DNA of 24,513 nt from an uncultured Oscillospiraceae bacterium (GCA_900758315.1 CAAERF010000560.1:1-24513); one strand, 5' to 3'. Shown: positions 14,078 through 22,307, numbered from the stretch's first letter. The notes: generated by a model from the sequence alone, not told the origin. Translations and numbers: made by a program.

Positions 14078-14644
14078 ATGCCAACAACCAGATGGCAGAA
14101 GATGATTTTTGCCTTTATTACCGTTGTAATCACCGTACATTTATTTGTGTTCTACAATCTGTCCTTCGTCAATGGGCTAAGCCTTGCGCAGCTGGAGGAG
14201 AGCGGCGTTCCGGTCTTTGGACACGCCTGCAAAGTGTGGATGATTGTTTTGATTGAATTTATCTGTGCCTACTGCCTGGAGATTCTGGTGGGGAGTCCGG
14301 TTTCTCTCAAGCTGGCGCTGAAGGCCGTGGGACCAGATGAGCATAGACCTTATATCGTGGAAACCGCGATTATCTCCGCAACGGTATGTATCATGTGCCT
14401 GGCCATGAGCTTTATTGCCACGTGGCTCTACAACGATCTCAGTACCATTACGATTGCGGGGTTTTTGGCAGCATGGCTGAAGACGGTGATGCACAACTTC
14501 CCGCTGGCCTTTTTCTCCCAGCTGTTTTTCATTCAGCCCTTTGTCAGACTGGTTTACAGACAGCTGGAAAAGCTGTGGACCAAGCCGGCGCCCTGTGCGG
14601 AACGGTCCTCTGATACCGGCGCTGTGCCGGAGGGATCCCGCTGA
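14078..14644 (+). CDS. DUF2798-like small membrane protein
   Basis: 188-residue protein with four hydrophobic segments (about 9-31, 47-68, 92-119 and 125-152). The opening TTRWQKMIFAFITVVITVHL followed by a tyrosine-asparagine pair (FYNLSF) resembles DUF2798, a short two-helix membrane family. Here the pattern seems to occur twice (second copy near FLAAWLKTVMHNFPLAFFSQ), as in longer members. Function is unknown. AAAGGAG at 14060-14066 serves the ATG at 14078; earlier in-frame ATGs overlap that site or the terminator. It lies downstream of RNA B and may be controlled by it. A two-way terminator follows. Confidence 0.75.
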   Translation: MPTTRWQKMIFAFITVVITVHLFVFYNLSFVNGLSLAQLEESGVPVFGHACKVWMIVLIEFICAYCLEILVGSPVSLKLALKAVGPDEHRPYIVETAIISATVCIMCLAMSFIATWLYNDLSTITIAGFLAAWLKTVMHNFPLAFFSQLFFIQPFVRLVYRQLEKLWTKPAPCAERSSDTGAVPEGSR

Positions 14645-14656
14645 GTGAGCCAAAAG

Positions 14657-14698
14657 AAAACAGAGCCGTGTGCTGAACCAGCGCACAGCTCTGTTTTT
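14657..14698. terminator. Bidirectional terminator
   Basis: AAAACAGAGC (14657-14666) pairs with GCTCTGTTTT (14688-14697), with a GTG/CAC extension inside. There are T-runs on both strands. It separates the convergent DUF2798-like and YeiH-family genes. Confidence 0.88.
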
Positions 14699-14712
14699 GC
14701 AGGTTGAGGGTA

Positions 14713-15750
14713 TTACCAGAGGCCCAATACGGACTGCATGGCCAGACTGACAACGGTGATGCCAATCCAGCAGCAGGCTCCCAACAGGATGGGCTTGCCG
14801 CCGCTCTTCACCAGCTTGACAATATTGCTGTTCAGTCCGATGGCGGCCATGGCCAGGACGATGAAGAATTTGCTCAGGGTTTTGATGGGGCTGAAAAAGG
14901 AGGCGGGAACGCCGGCGTTGACAGCCACTGTGGTAATAATAGACGCTGCGATGAAAAAGAGGATAAAGAAAGGGAAGATCTGTCGGAACTGGACCTTTTG
15001 ACCGCTGCCGCCGTTCTTTTTTTCCTTACGAGTGCGGAAAAAGGCCAGCACCAGCGTGATGGGGATGATCGCCAGGGTACGGGTCAGCTTGACGGTGACC
15101 GCCTTGTCCAGCGTGGCGGAGCCCAGATTCCACATGCCGTCCCAGGTGGACGCAGCCGCCGTGACGGAGGAGGTGTCGTTGACCGCGGTGCCGGCAAAAA
15201 TCCCAAAGGCCTCGCCAGAGGTGGTGCTGAAGCCCAGCAGATGGCCGAGGGTCGGGAAGAGAAGGGCGGCCAGTACGTTGAAGAAAAAGATCACCGAGAT
15301 GGACTGGGCGATTTCCTCGTCATCCGCGTCAATCACCGGCGCTGTGGCGGCGATGGCCGACCCGCCGCAGATGGAGGAGCCGACGCCGATCAGCGTCGAT
15401 ATTTTGGAGGGGATGTGCAGCAGTCGATGTAAAACGTAGGCGATAACGAGGGAGGCGGTGATGGTGCAGAGGATGATGGGCAGGGACTGCTTTCCGGTCT
15501 GCAGGATCACGTTCAGGTCCAGACCGAATCCCAGCAGAATGACAGCCCACTGTAAGATCTTTTTGGAGGTGAATTTGATCCCGGCCTCCAGATGCGAGCG
15601 TTTTTTCAGGAACAGCGTGATAATCATGCCTGCCAAAATCGCGATGACAGCGCCGCCAATAATGGGGAAGCACTTGCCCAGGAACCAGGACGGTACTGCG
15701 ATTGCCAGGCACAGCAGAAGCCCTGGTCCATGTTCCTTGATCCAGTTCAT
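14713..15750 (-). CDS. YeiH-family (UPF0324) putative sulfate exporter
   Basis: 345-residue membrane protein with about ten hydrophobic segments and the family blocks [35 protein letters not shown] and [14 protein letters not shown], followed by [17 protein letters not shown]. These identify the PSE/UPF0324 group (E. coli YeiH). Members are annotated as sulfate exporters and often sit near LysR regulators of sulfur metabolism; neither is shown here. The ATG at 15750 has AGGAG (15760-15764) 9 bases upstream; a TTG at 15759 would be too close to it. A weak promoter (GTGAAA, 17 bases, TAGAAT at 15785-15790) precedes on the minus strand. Confidence 0.9.
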   Translation of the reverse strand: MNWIKEHGPGLLLCLAIAVPSWFLGKCFPIIGGAVIAILAGMIITLFLKKRSHLEAGIKFTSKKILQWAVILLGFGLDLNVILQTGKQSLPIILCTITASLVIAYVLHRLLHIPSKISTLIGVGSSICGGSAIAATAPVIDADDEEIAQSISVIFFFNVLAALLFPTLGHLLGFSTTSGEAFGIFAGTAVNDTSSVTAAASTWDGMWNLGSATLDKAVTVKLTRTLAIIPITLVLAFFRTRKEKKNGGSGQKVQFRQIFPFFILFFIAASIITTVAVNAGVPASFFSPIKTLSKFFIVLAMAAIGLNSNIVKLVKSGGKPILLGACCWIGITVVSLAMQSVLGLW

Positions 15751-15863
15751 AGTTTCCAACTCCTAATTTTGAAATATCACGGTTATTCTATCACAAATGA
15801 ACTATTATTTCACCTGCGATCGTGTATTTGGTCTCTTTTACGGCAGAAACGCCTGCGCAGCGT

Positions 15864-15894
15864 AAAAATTCCCGACCTGTCGCAGGCCGGGAAT
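15864..15894 (-). terminator. Terminator of the 86-residue protein gene
   Basis: Read on the minus strand, ATTCCCG (15888-15894) pairs with CGGGAAT (15868-15874), with an inner CCTG/CAGG helix, then TTTTT. It lies 28 bases past the stop. Confidence 0.85.
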
Positions 15895-15921
15895 GCAATC
15901 GTTGAATTCCGTTCCGCTTGC

Positions 15922-16182
15922 TTATTCTTCGACAGAGAAGGTGCATTGGATGAAGTTCGGCTTGTAGAGATCTACGCTCACGCAGCCGTCATCGTCCTCG
16001 TCAATGCTCTCGTCGAACCAGCAGAGAATGTACTCGTTGCCATCGCTGTCAACGGCGTCCATTTGCCACCACATTCCGGAATAAGGGGCGTCCTTCAGAA
16101 CCCCGCTGTTCCAGCGCTGGCTTTCCAGACGGGGAATCAGCGCATAAAGTGTTCCGTTGTAACTGATGATAATTTCGTCCAC
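15922..16182 (-). CDS. Hypothetical 86-residue acidic protein
   Basis: Not recognised. The protein is soluble, acidic (an ESIDEDDDG run in the middle) and aromatic-rich, with strand-like segments such as ITISYNGTLYALIP-type opening and NEYILCWFDE. The GTG start at 16182 lacks a strong ribosome site, but no later start would leave a sensible protein. It is supported as a real gene by its own promoter (16221-16249) and terminator (15864-15894). It is divergent from the flavodoxin gene. The composition suggests a small beta-rich cytoplasmic protein; no function proposed. Confidence 0.65.
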   Translation of the reverse strand: MDEIIISYNGTLYALIPRLESQRWNSGVLKDAPYSGMWWQMDAVDSDGNEYILCWFDESIDEDDDGCVSVDLYKPNFIQCTFSVEE

Positions 16183-16220
16183 CTGTGATCACTGTTCTTT
16201 CTTTTTATGATTTATGTTAT

Positions 16221-16249
16221 ACTATGCCACGGAAACAGCCAGGTGTCAA
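16221..16249 (-). promoter_or_regulatory. Promoter of the 86-residue protein gene
   Basis: On the minus strand TTGACA (16244-16249) and CATAGT (16221-16226) with 17-base spacing. It overlaps a plus-strand TATACT (16218-16223) that may serve the flavodoxin gene, so the two directions could compete. Confidence 0.62.
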
Positions 16250-16284
16250 GGGTGGGGCACGCTGTCACGGAAGGAGGGCGTTTC

Positions 16285-16764
16285 ATGTCAAACATCTTAA
16301 TCGCCTATTTCACCTGGAGCGGTAACTCGGAGCGGTTGGCCGGACAGATTCAACAGGTGACGGCAGGGAAGCTGTTCCGGATTGCGGTCCGGGAACCCTA
16401 TCCCGCCTCCTATGCAATGACCGCGTCAAGGGCGGCGAAGGAAAAGCATCGGAGGAGTCGCCCGGAGCTGCTTCAGTACCTGGAGGACATCGAAGCCTAT
16501 GATACCATCTATCTGGTCTATCCAAACTGGTGGAATACCGTCCCGATGGCGGTGTGTACCTTTTTGGAGCGATATGATTTCGGTGGGAAGCACATCATGC
16601 CGCTGTGTACCAGCGGTGGGAGCGGAATCGCAAACAGCGTGAAGGAGATCAGAGCCCTGTGTCCCGGTGCGCAGGTGGACGACGGACTGCTGATTGCGGA
16701 ACAGTCGGTGGGAGATCCGGCTGTAGCGGGGGATATTGAACAGTGGATTGGGGACAGGGCCTGA
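16285..16764 (+). CDS. Flavodoxin-family protein
   Basis: 159-residue flavodoxin-like protein. The FMN phosphate loop is TWSGNSERLA (residues 10-19) after the first strand (NILIAYF). YDTIYLVYPNWWNTVPMAV is the second flavin-binding loop with its aromatic residues, and CTSGGSGI is the third. These put it in the Flavodoxin_4 group, which carries electrons or acts as an NAD(P)H-dependent reductase. AAGGAGG at 16271-16277 serves the ATG at 16285. Cytoplasmic. No partner gene is evident nearby. Confidence 0.93.
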   Translation: MSNILIAYFTWSGNSERLAGQIQQVTAGKLFRIAVREPYPASYAMTASRAAKEKHRRSRPELLQYLEDIEAYDTIYLVYPNWWNTVPMAVCTFLERYDFGGKHIMPLCTSGGSGIANSVKEIRALCPGAQVDDGLLIAEQSVGDPAVAGDIEQWIGDRA

Positions 16765-16816
16765 AGGGACCCGGAGCGCATCTTTCGAAAAATGCGAAAA
16801 AAATCAAAATTAAGTG

Positions 16817-16845
16817 TTGACAGACGAGGGGAGGTGTGCTAAGAT
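16817..16845 (+). promoter_or_regulatory. Promoter of tRNA-Leu
   Basis: TTGACA (16817-16822) and TAAGAT (16840-16845) with 17-base spacing, 34 bases before the mature tRNA. Confidence 0.85.
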
Positions 16846-16879
16846 AACACTCGTGCCAAGCCCACAGACCACAGCAGAT

Positions 16880-16967
16880 GCGCGAGTGGTGGAATTGGTA
16901 GACTCGCTGGCTTCAGGTGCCAGTGCTCTTTACGGGCGTGCGGGTTCGACTCCCGCCTCGCGCACCA
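16880..16967 (+). tRNA. tRNA-Leu (anticodon CAG)
   Basis: 88 bases including encoded CCA. The acceptor GCGCGAG pairs with CTCGCGC, and the D-arm region is GTGGAATTGGTAGAC. The anticodon stem CTGGC/GCCAG carries loop TTCAGGT with CAG at 16914-16916. A long variable arm (class II) and T-arm GCGGGTTCGACTCCCGC follow. The sequence is close to the E. coli leucine CAG tRNA. It is a single-gene unit with its own promoter and terminator. Confidence 0.97.
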
Positions 16968-17007
16968 ATCATCCGAATCTCTCCTGGAGAGGTTCGGATG
17001 ATTTTTT
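16968..17007 (+). terminator. Terminator of tRNA-Leu
   Basis: A stem of about 17 bp starts just after the CCA: ATCATCCGAA pairs with TTCGGATGAT and CTCTCC with GGAGAG, one T-G wobble between them, then TTTTTT. Confidence 0.94.
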
Positions 17008-17034
17008 GCTTTCCGCGCAAATGTAGTATGCCGC

Positions 17035-17063
17035 TTGACAAACACCGGTGTTGGCGGGATAAT
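17035..17063 (+). promoter_or_regulatory. Promoter of csoR
   Basis: TTGACA (17035-17040), 17 bases, GATAAT (17058-17063). A CsoR-like operator follows at 17070-17085, so the gene is likely autoregulated. Confidence 0.83.
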
Positions 17064-17069
17064 ATACAA

Positions 17070-17085
17070 ATACCCCTAACGGTAT
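17070..17085 (+). promoter_or_regulatory. CsoR-type operator upstream of csoR
   Basis: ATACCCCTAACGGTAT has the T-A-C-rich, C-tract/G-tract dyad of CsoR family operators and lies between the -10 and the ribosome site. Confidence 0.7.
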
Positions 17086-17098
17086 TGGAGGCGGGAAA

Positions 17099-17374
17099 AT
17101 GAGACAATGTATGGATGCCGATAATTTACATCGCCGTCTGAAGAAAATCATCGGCCAGGTGCAGGCCATTGACCGCATGGTGGACGAGGATGTTCCCTGT
17201 GAAGATATCCTGGCACAGATCAACGCCGCGAAATCAGCCCTGCACCGAGCGGGTCAGGTGGTGTTGGAAGGGCATATCAAACACTGTGTGCGGGATGGAA
17301 TCGAGCACGGCGATGCCGACCAGACCATTGCCAACTTTACCAAAGCCGTAGAGCGCTTTGCCAATATGAACTGA
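17099..17374 (+). CDS. CsoR/RcnR-family metal-sensing transcriptional repressor
   Basis: 91-residue all-helical repressor of the DUF156 family. It has LHRRLKKIIGQVQAIDRMV at the start and the ligand set Cys34, His59, Cys63, the fingerprint of copper-sensing CsoR. Histidine at 11 or 62 could alter the metal choice, so nickel or other sensing is not excluded. In the family, metal binding releases the DNA. GGAGG at 17086-17090 is 8 bases from the ATG. Its own operator and those of the following ATPase gene share the TACCCCTA core. A terminator separates it from the ATPase gene, which has its own promoter. Confidence 0.92.
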   Translation: MRQCMDADNLHRRLKKIIGQVQAIDRMVDEDVPCEDILAQINAAKSALHRAGQVVLEGHIKHCVRDGIEHGDADQTIANFTKAVERFANMN

Positions 17375-17383
17375 GGTTTTCGG

Positions 17384-17414
17384 AAACCGGCTGTTGCTGA
17401 CAGCTGGTTTTTTT
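17384..17414 (+). terminator. Terminator of csoR
   Basis: AACC-G-GCTGT with ACAGC-T-GGTT around a TGCTG loop, then seven T residues. It lies 10 bases after the csoR stop. Confidence 0.87.
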
Positions 17415-17422
17415 ACGGTCTC

Positions 17423-17451
17423 TTGACAACATATACCCCTATGGGTACAAT
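17423..17451 (+). promoter_or_regulatory. Promoter of the P1B ATPase gene
   Basis: TTGACA (17423-17428), 17 bases, TACAAT (17446-17451). The spacer and -10 are covered by a CsoR-like site, so the bound repressor would block RNA polymerase. Confidence 0.9.
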
Positions 17452-17474
17452 GAGGGTATACCCCTATTGGTATA
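17431..17474 (+). promoter_or_regulatory. Two CsoR-type operators in the ATPase promoter
   Basis: Site one has TACCCCTATGGGTA (17434-17447), overlapping the -10. Site two is TATACCCCTATTGGTATA (17457-17474), directly before the ribosome site. Both match the csoR upstream dyad. Confidence 0.78.
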
Positions 17475-17486
17475 AGGAGGAGCATA

Positions 17487-19358
17487 ATGAAAACACTGGA
17501 AAAAATATTGGAGTGGGGCGGGACCAAGAGGGAGATTGCGTTTCTGCTCATATCCGCTGCGGCGCTGATTGTCAGTATTTTTGATCTCGTACCGCTCCCG
17601 TTTGATGCTGCGTGGGTAGCCATTCTCCTCTGTGGCATTCCGATCCTGCTGGAAGCGATCATCGGGCTCGTCACCGCCTTTGATATTAAGGCGGATGTGC
17701 TGGTGTCGATTGCGCTGGTAGCCTCCGTCGTGATCGGCGAGGACTTTGCCGCCGGTGAAGTGGCGTTTATCATGCAGCTGGGAGCGCTGCTGGAGGATCT
17801 GACTGTGGCAAAGGCCCGGGCCGGGATTGAAAAGCTGGTGCATCTGACGCCGCAAACCGCGCGGGTGATCGTGGGAGAGCGGGAAAGAATCCTCCCCGCA
17901 GAGCAGGTACAGGTCGGGGATTTGCTCCGCGTTTTGCCTGGCGAGACAGTGCCTGTGGACGGTGTGATCCGGGCAGGGCAGACCTCCATCAATCAGGCGA
18001 TTATGACTGGTGAGTCGCTCCCTGTGGACAAGTCGGTCGGAGATGAGGTGTCCAGTGGCACGGTCAACCAGTTTGGCGCCTTTGACATGGAGGCCACAAA
18101 GGTGGGAGAGGACAGCTCTATCCAGCGTATGATTCGGCTGGTTCAGTCTGCGGATGCAGGGAAGGCCAAAATTGTGGGGATCGCGGACCGGTGGGCCACT
18201 TGGATTGTGGTGATTGCCCTGGCTGCGGCGGCGCTCACCTGGCTTGTGACGGGAGAGCTCATCCGCTCCGTGACCATCCTGGTGGTATTCTGTCCCTGTG
18301 CCCTGGTGTTGGCGACTCCTACGGCCATCATGGCGGCCATCGGCAATGGAACCAGACATGGTTTCCTGGTGCGGGAAGGCGATGCTCTGGAACGGCTGGC
18401 CGCTGTCTCACGCTGCACCTTTGACAAGACGGGGACACTGACCTACGGGACGCCGCGGGTTGTGGCGATGAAAAGCGTTTTGCCTGGCATTTCTGACGAA
18501 GAACTCTATTTTTACGCGGCCAGCGCGGAACTGCGTTCGGAACATCCCCTTGGGAAGGCCGTCGTGACCTGCTATCGTGAACAAATGGGCGCAGACTTGG
18601 CGGATGCCGCAGCATTTCAGATGCTGCCGGGACGCGGCGTCAAAGCGCTGGTAGATGGGAAAGAGATTGTCGCCGGAAATGCGGAGCTGATGCGGGAAGA
18701 AGGCATAATTCTTCTGCCGGAGATCAGCGCCGGCGCAGAACCACATTTAAATACTGGCTGTACGGTGATTTATCTGGCGATCGACAGACAGGCGGCTGGA
18801 TTTCTGGCCCTGTCCGACACCCTGCGCCAGGAAGCGCCGGAGATGATAGGCCGGATTAAACAGGCCGGTGTGGTTCCGGTGCTGCTGACCGGCGACCACA
18901 GTGATGCCGCGCGTCACATTGCGGGCCAGCTCTCCATTGAGGAAGTCCACGCGAATTGCCGGCCGGAGGATAAACTGAACTATATTGACGCGGAGCAGCA
19001 AGCCGGAGAACTGGTCTGTATGATTGGCGACGGGATTAACGATGCCCCGGCGCTGAAAAAGGCCTATGTAGGCATTGCCATGGGCGGCATCGGAAGCGAT
19101 ATTGCGGTGGATGCCGCGGATATTGCGCTGGTAAACGACGACATTCAGGAACTCCCACACCTGTTCCGCCTTGCCAAACGGATGATGCGGACCATCAAAG
19201 GCAACCTGACCTTTTCCATGGCTCTGAATTTTGTGGCAATCGTGCTGGCCATGACTGGCATCCTGAATCCCGTTGTGGGGGCATTGGTCCACAATACTGG
19301 TTCCGTCTTTGTAATTATCAACTCTGCATTGCTGCTGAAGTGGCGGCAGAGACAGTAG
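17487..19358 (+). CDS. P1B-type heavy-metal-translocating ATPase
   Basis: 623-residue membrane ATPase with about eight helices. Motifs in order: TGES (174-177, actuator), CPC (269-271) in the metal-binding helix 6, the phosphorylated Asp313 in DKTGT, HP (353-354), TGD (468-470) and GDGINDAP (514-521). No N-terminal HMA metal-binding domain is present; the protein opens with a short cytoplasmic segment and then helices. Helix 7 carries Asn581 and helix 8 HNTGS (602-606). These are neither the NY/MxxSS copper set, nor the K/DxG zinc-cadmium set, nor the SPC/HEGGT cobalt set. The metal is therefore open; HNxxS-type pumps of the CtpC kind are the nearest I recall. AAGGAGGAG precedes the ATG. CsoR control argues for efflux of a toxic metal. 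Confidence 0.93.
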   Translation: MKTLEKILEWGGTKREIAFLLISAAALIVSIFDLVPLPFDAAWVAILLCGIPILLEAIIGLVTAFDIKADVLVSIALVASVVIGEDFAAGEVAFIMQLGALLEDLTVAKARAGIEKLVHLTPQTARVIVGERERILPAEQVQVGDLLRVLPGETVPVDGVIRAGQTSINQAIMTGESLPVDKSVGDEVSSGTVNQFGAFDMEATKVGEDSSIQRMIRLVQSADAGKAKIVGIADRWATWIVVIALAAAALTWLVTGELIRSVTILVVFCPCALVLATPTAIMAAIGNGTRHGFLVREGDALERLAAVSRCTFDKTGTLTYGTPRVVAMKSVLPGISDEELYFYAASAELRSEHPLGKAVVTCYREQMGADLADAAAFQMLPGRGVKALVDGKEIVAGNAELMREEGIILLPEISAGAEPHLNTGCTVIYLAIDRQAAGFLALSDTLRQEAPEMIGRIKQAGVVPVLLTGDHSDAARHIAGQLSIEEVHANCRPEDKLNYIDAEQQAGELVCMIGDGINDAPALKKAYVGIAMGGIGSDIAVDAADIALVNDDIQELPHLFRLAKRMMRTIKGNLTFSMALNFVAIVLAMTGILNPVVGALVHNTGSVFVIINSALLLKWRQRQ

Positions 19359-19363
19359 ATCAT

Positions 19364-19828
19364 TCACCAGTGGGCCAGTCGCCGGCCATCCCGATCCCGA
19401 AAGCTGCCGAACAGGATCACAAGGAGATCGATAAACGTACCGATGCCGAACCAACCGAAGGTCAGCAGCCAGAGAAGGCCGGTTCCGATCTTACCGACAT
19501 AAAACCGGTGGATGCCAAAACCGCCCAGAAGGAGACAGAGCAGCGCTGCGATGCCCCGTTTTTTCGGGGAGTGGAAGGGATTGAACCCGGAACAGTTCTG
19601 GCAACTGGCCGGCGGGGATTGCCGGTCATAGGAGGTACGTTGTTGCCGGTTTTGTTGGACGTTTGGAGGGCGATAGGGCTGAGGGCCTTTTGGGGGAACG
19701 GGTTTTCGCTTCTCCGGCTCCGACTCCGCGGGATTCTGCTGACTTTTTGGGAAATAGGTTTGACAGCCGCAATGGGGACAGCAGACGGTGTCGCTGGAGA
19801 TCTCTTCCCCGCAATTAAAACATAACAT
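19364..19828 (-). CDS. Zinc-ribbon and TM2-domain membrane protein
   Basis: 154-residue protein. The N-terminal zinc ribbon has cysteine pairs CFNC (3-6) and CPHC (17-20). A proline- and glutamine-rich linker (about 30-75) follows, then another CQNC pair. The C-terminal TM2 domain (about 88-150) has [20 protein letters not shown] and [14 protein letters not shown], including the classic G-x-H-R-FY-G. TM2 proteins are two-helix membrane proteins of unknown role. It converges on the ATPase gene with a 5-base gap. Its promoter is visible at 19861-19889. Confidence 0.88.
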   Translation of the reverse strand: MLCFNCGEEISSDTVCCPHCGCQTYFPKSQQNPAESEPEKRKPVPPKGPQPYRPPNVQQNRQQRTSYDRQSPPASCQNCSGFNPFHSPKKRGIAALLCLLLGGFGIHRFYVGKIGTGLLWLLTFGWFGIGTFIDLLVILFGSFRDRDGRRLAHW

Positions 19829-19860
19829 GTGCTCCCCGCCTTTCTTTCACAGTTTGCTCT

Positions 19861-19889
19861 ATTGTAACATAAAAAGGCCAGGCAGACAA
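19861..19889 (-). promoter_or_regulatory. Promoter of the TM2 protein gene
   Basis: On the minus strand TTGTCT (19884-19889), 17 bases, TACAAT (19861-19866), 33 bases before the ATG. Confidence 0.78.
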
Positions 19890-19933
19890 AATTCTGTGGC
19901 AGGGCAGCGGAAAAGCGCGGTAAAGGAGGCGCT

Positions 19934-19975
19934 GTAATTTACTTACATCTTACGTAGATTTGAAGTAAATTTTAC
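19934..19975 (+). promoter_or_regulatory. Palindromes upstream of the rpiR-type gene
   Basis: GTAATTTAC (19934-19942) and GTAAATTTTAC (19965-19975) are two odd-centred palindromes of the form GTAA(A)nTTTAC. Together they make a 9 bp inverted repeat AATTTACTT/AAGTAAATT, with inner ATCT/AGAT. TATACT follows at 19987-19992, without a good -35, so the repeat overlaps the place where a -35 should be. Likely operator, regulator unknown; autoregulation is a fair guess. Confidence 0.5.
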
Positions 19976-20109
19976 GCTTTTTCTGCTATACTGAGCTTGT
20001 CGGCGGGCAAAACTGACCGAAATAATCGGTTGCCGGTTCGAAAAACGCGGATTCACAGGCGCGTGAAACGAAACACTTACCTTGATTTTGTAAGAAAGGT
20101 ACAGGAGCG

Positions 20110-20994
20110 ATGAAGTCAGATATCTATTACAGAATCCGTAAGAAATATATGCAGCTGCGCCCATCGGAGCGCAGAGTAGCGGATGTTCTGCTGAATCAGC
20201 CACACACGCCCCAGGATACGGCGGCTATGACGATCGAGTGGCTGGCCCAGGCTGCCGGGGTCAGTCAGCCCACGGTGATCCGTTTCGCGAAAGCCCTGGG
20301 CTTGGACGGATTTCGGGAGCTGAAGACCGCACTTCTTTTGGAGAACACCGCAAGTGGCGGGAGCGTAGGTGCCGGAGAGGCGCTCTCCTTTCATGTTTCC
20401 CCAGACGATAAGATGGTGGATGTGCCCGCGAAAGTGATCTTGACCAACATCCGGCAGCTGGAGGACACGCTGAAAAACATATCCACCTACGAGCTGATTC
20501 GGGCGGTAAACGCCATTGCCCAGGCCCGGCGTGTATTCCTGATCGCCGCGGAGAACTCCTGTGCGGTGGCGGAGGATCTGACCACAAAGCTGGTTTATCT
20601 GGGCATCCCGGCCGTGTTTTACACCGATCCCTTTCGTCAGAACGTCGGCGCCCGGACCCTGGGAGAACCGGATGTGGCGGTTGCCATCTCCTACACCGGC
20701 GTGTCCAAAAGTTCCATGGATGCGCTGGAAATTGCGAAAACGGCCGGCGCCCAGACGATTGCGGTGACCAATTTTGAACAGGCGCCGCTCAATCGCTACG
20801 CTGACATCATCCTCTGCGCGGGAAATCAGCAGTATCTCTATGGCGGCGCGGTGTTTTCCCGCTGCTCGCAGCTGGCGATTGTGGATATGCTCTATACGGG
20901 ACTCCTTCTGACCGATTATCCGCGTTTTACCAGCCGCCTGGAGGACAGCGGAGCCATCGCCCAGACCTTTAACTGGGATGGAGAGGCGCGGTAG
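20110..20994 (+). CDS. RpiR/MurR-family regulator (HTH plus SIS domain)
   Basis: 294-residue transcription factor. The N-terminal helix-turn-helix (about 1-76) includes LRPSERRVADVLL and the recognition region VSQPTVIRFAKALGLDGFRELK. The SIS domain (about 125-255), with VFLIAAENSCAVAEDLTTKL and AVAISYTGVSKSSMDALEIA, normally binds a phosphorylated sugar. AGGAG (20103-20107) lies close to the ATG at 20110. It sits directly upstream of an ABC importer resembling aminoethylphosphonate systems, separated by a strong terminator, so it probably regulates that importer; this is inference. Its own leader has palindromes upstream. Confidence 0.93.
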   Translation: MKSDIYYRIRKKYMQLRPSERRVADVLLNQPHTPQDTAAMTIEWLAQAAGVSQPTVIRFAKALGLDGFRELKTALLLENTASGGSVGAGEALSFHVSPDDKMVDVPAKVILTNIRQLEDTLKNISTYELIRAVNAIAQARRVFLIAAENSCAVAEDLTTKLVYLGIPAVFYTDPFRQNVGARTLGEPDVAVAISYTGVSKSSMDALEIAKTAGAQTIAVTNFEQAPLNRYADIILCAGNQQYLYGGAVFSRCSQLAIVDMLYTGLLLTDYPRFTSRLEDSGAIAQTFNWDGEAR

Positions 20995-21026
20995 CGTCCA
21001 CTTGTAGAAAAATTACACAGCACATC

Positions 21027-21082
21027 AAACCGGAGCAGGTAAAAAGACACGCAGTTTTTACCTGTCTCCGGTTTTATATTTT
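21027..21082 (+). terminator. Terminator of the rpiR-type gene
   Basis: AAACCGGAG pairs with CTCCGGTTT (21027-21035 with 21066-21074), with an inner AGGTAAAAA/TTTTTACCT helix, followed by TTTATATTTT. One of the strongest hairpins in the window. Confidence 0.93.
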
Positions 21083-21094
21083 ACATCCCGCCGC

Positions 21095-21127
21095 TACAAT
21101 GTTTGCTGTGATGCGAGATACCGTATC
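21095..21127 (+). promoter_or_regulatory. Possible promoter and operator of the ABC importer
   Basis: TACAAT (21095-21100) could be a -10 but lacks a good -35, which would suit activator dependence. GATAC-C-GTATC (21117-21127) is a perfect palindrome just past the expected start, and a further GATAC half-site lies at 21146-21150. The regulator is not known. Confidence 0.42.
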
Positions 21128-21172
21128 CTGAATACAAATGAAATTGATACGCAATGGAAAGGAGTCCATAAG

Positions 21173-22300
21173 ATGAAAATCAGAAGAATTCTGACACTGT
21201 CGCTGGCGGCGGTCATGCTGTTTTCTGCGTTAACCGCCTGTTCCAACGGTGCCACCGAGAAGAGCAGTGCGGGACAAGCCAGCGAAACCACCGGAGCTAC
21301 TTCCGGCGAGAGCGCTGATGCCGCGTCCGGGGAAAATACGAAGGCAACTTCCGGCGAGATCACCGTTTATACGGCCCTGGAGGATGAACAGGTCACCGCA
21401 TACCTGGAGGTTTTCAATTCCGAGTATCCCGACATCAACGTAAATGTGGTGCGTGAGTCCACGGGCATCATCACTGCCAAGCTGCTGGCCGAGAAGGACA
21501 ACCCGCAGGCGGATGTGGTTTGGGGTACCGCAGCCTCTTCCATGATGGTTCTGGATGATCAGGACGGCCTGAAGGCCTACGCTCCCGAGGGCGTGGACCG
21601 CATCCTGCCCCAGTTCAAATCCGACAAGGAAGTGCCCACCTGGGTCGGCATCGACGCCTGGGAGACCGCTATTGTGGTCAACACGGACGAGGCGGAAAAG
21701 CTGAACCTGCCGGAGATCAAGTCCTATCAGGATCTGCTGGATCCCGCCTTCAAGGGTCACATTGTCATGTCCAACCCCAACTCCTCCGGCACCGGCTTCC
21801 TGACCGTGTCCGCCATTTTGCAGCTGATGGGTGAGGAGGAAGGCTGGGCCTATCTGGACGCCCTGCACGAGAACGTCAGCCAGTATGTCCACTCCGGTTC
21901 CAAGCCCGCGAAAATGGCGGCCGCCGGCGAGTGCGCCGTGGGCATCAGCTTTGGCTACGCCGGTCTGAGCCAGAAGGATAAGGGCGCTCCGGTGGAGGTC
22001 ATCTTCCCCGAGGAGGGCTCCGGCTGGGATCTGGAGGCCAACGCGCTGATCAACAAGGACGAGATCAACCCTGCGGCCTACACCTTCCTGGACTGGGCGA
22101 TCTCTGACAGCGCCATGGCACTGTACAAGGAGAACTATCCCATTATCACCACCAGCGATGTGGGCAGCTATGAGGGCTATGACAGCAATCCGCTGGATCA
22201 GCTCATCGACAACGACTTCTCCTGGGCTGCTTCCAACCGCGAGAGCATCCTGAACACCTGGATGGAAAAGTACGACGGAAAATCCGCTCCTGAGGAATAA
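21173..22300 (+). CDS. ABC transporter substrate-binding lipoprotein (putative 2-aminoethylphosphonate type)
   Basis: 375-residue lipoprotein. The signal peptide ends in the lipobox LTAC with Cys23 as the lipidated residue. A low-complexity linker (24-62) repeats SGE three times and ATSGE twice. The binding domain (about 63-370) starts [11 protein letters not shown] and contains [33 protein letters not shown] and [14 protein letters not shown], the pattern of class II iron/phosphonate-type binding proteins. The neighbouring double-length permease supports the aminoethylphosphonate-type system over iron, but the ligand is not proven. AAAGGAG at 21159-21165 precedes the ATG. Expression of this first gene is probably highest because a stem-loop follows. 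Confidence 0.88.
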   Translation: MKIRRILTLSLAAVMLFSALTACSNGATEKSSAGQASETTGATSGESADAASGENTKATSGEITVYTALEDEQVTAYLEVFNSEYPDINVNVVRESTGIITAKLLAEKDNPQADVVWGTAASSMMVLDDQDGLKAYAPEGVDRILPQFKSDKEVPTWVGIDAWETAIVVNTDEAEKLNLPEIKSYQDLLDPAFKGHIVMSNPNSSGTGFLTVSAILQLMGEEEGWAYLDALHENVSQYVHSGSKPAKMAAAGECAVGISFGYAGLSQKDKGAPVEVIFPEEGSGWDLEANALINKDEINPAAYTFLDWAISDSAMALYKENYPIITTSDVGSYEGYDSNPLDQLIDNDFSWAASNRESILNTWMEKYDGKSAPEE

Positions 22301-22307
22301 GACCTTG

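Noticed and set aside
19921..19930. AAAGGAGG ribosome-site-like sequence
   Set aside because: No start codon with an open frame follows at a suitable distance.
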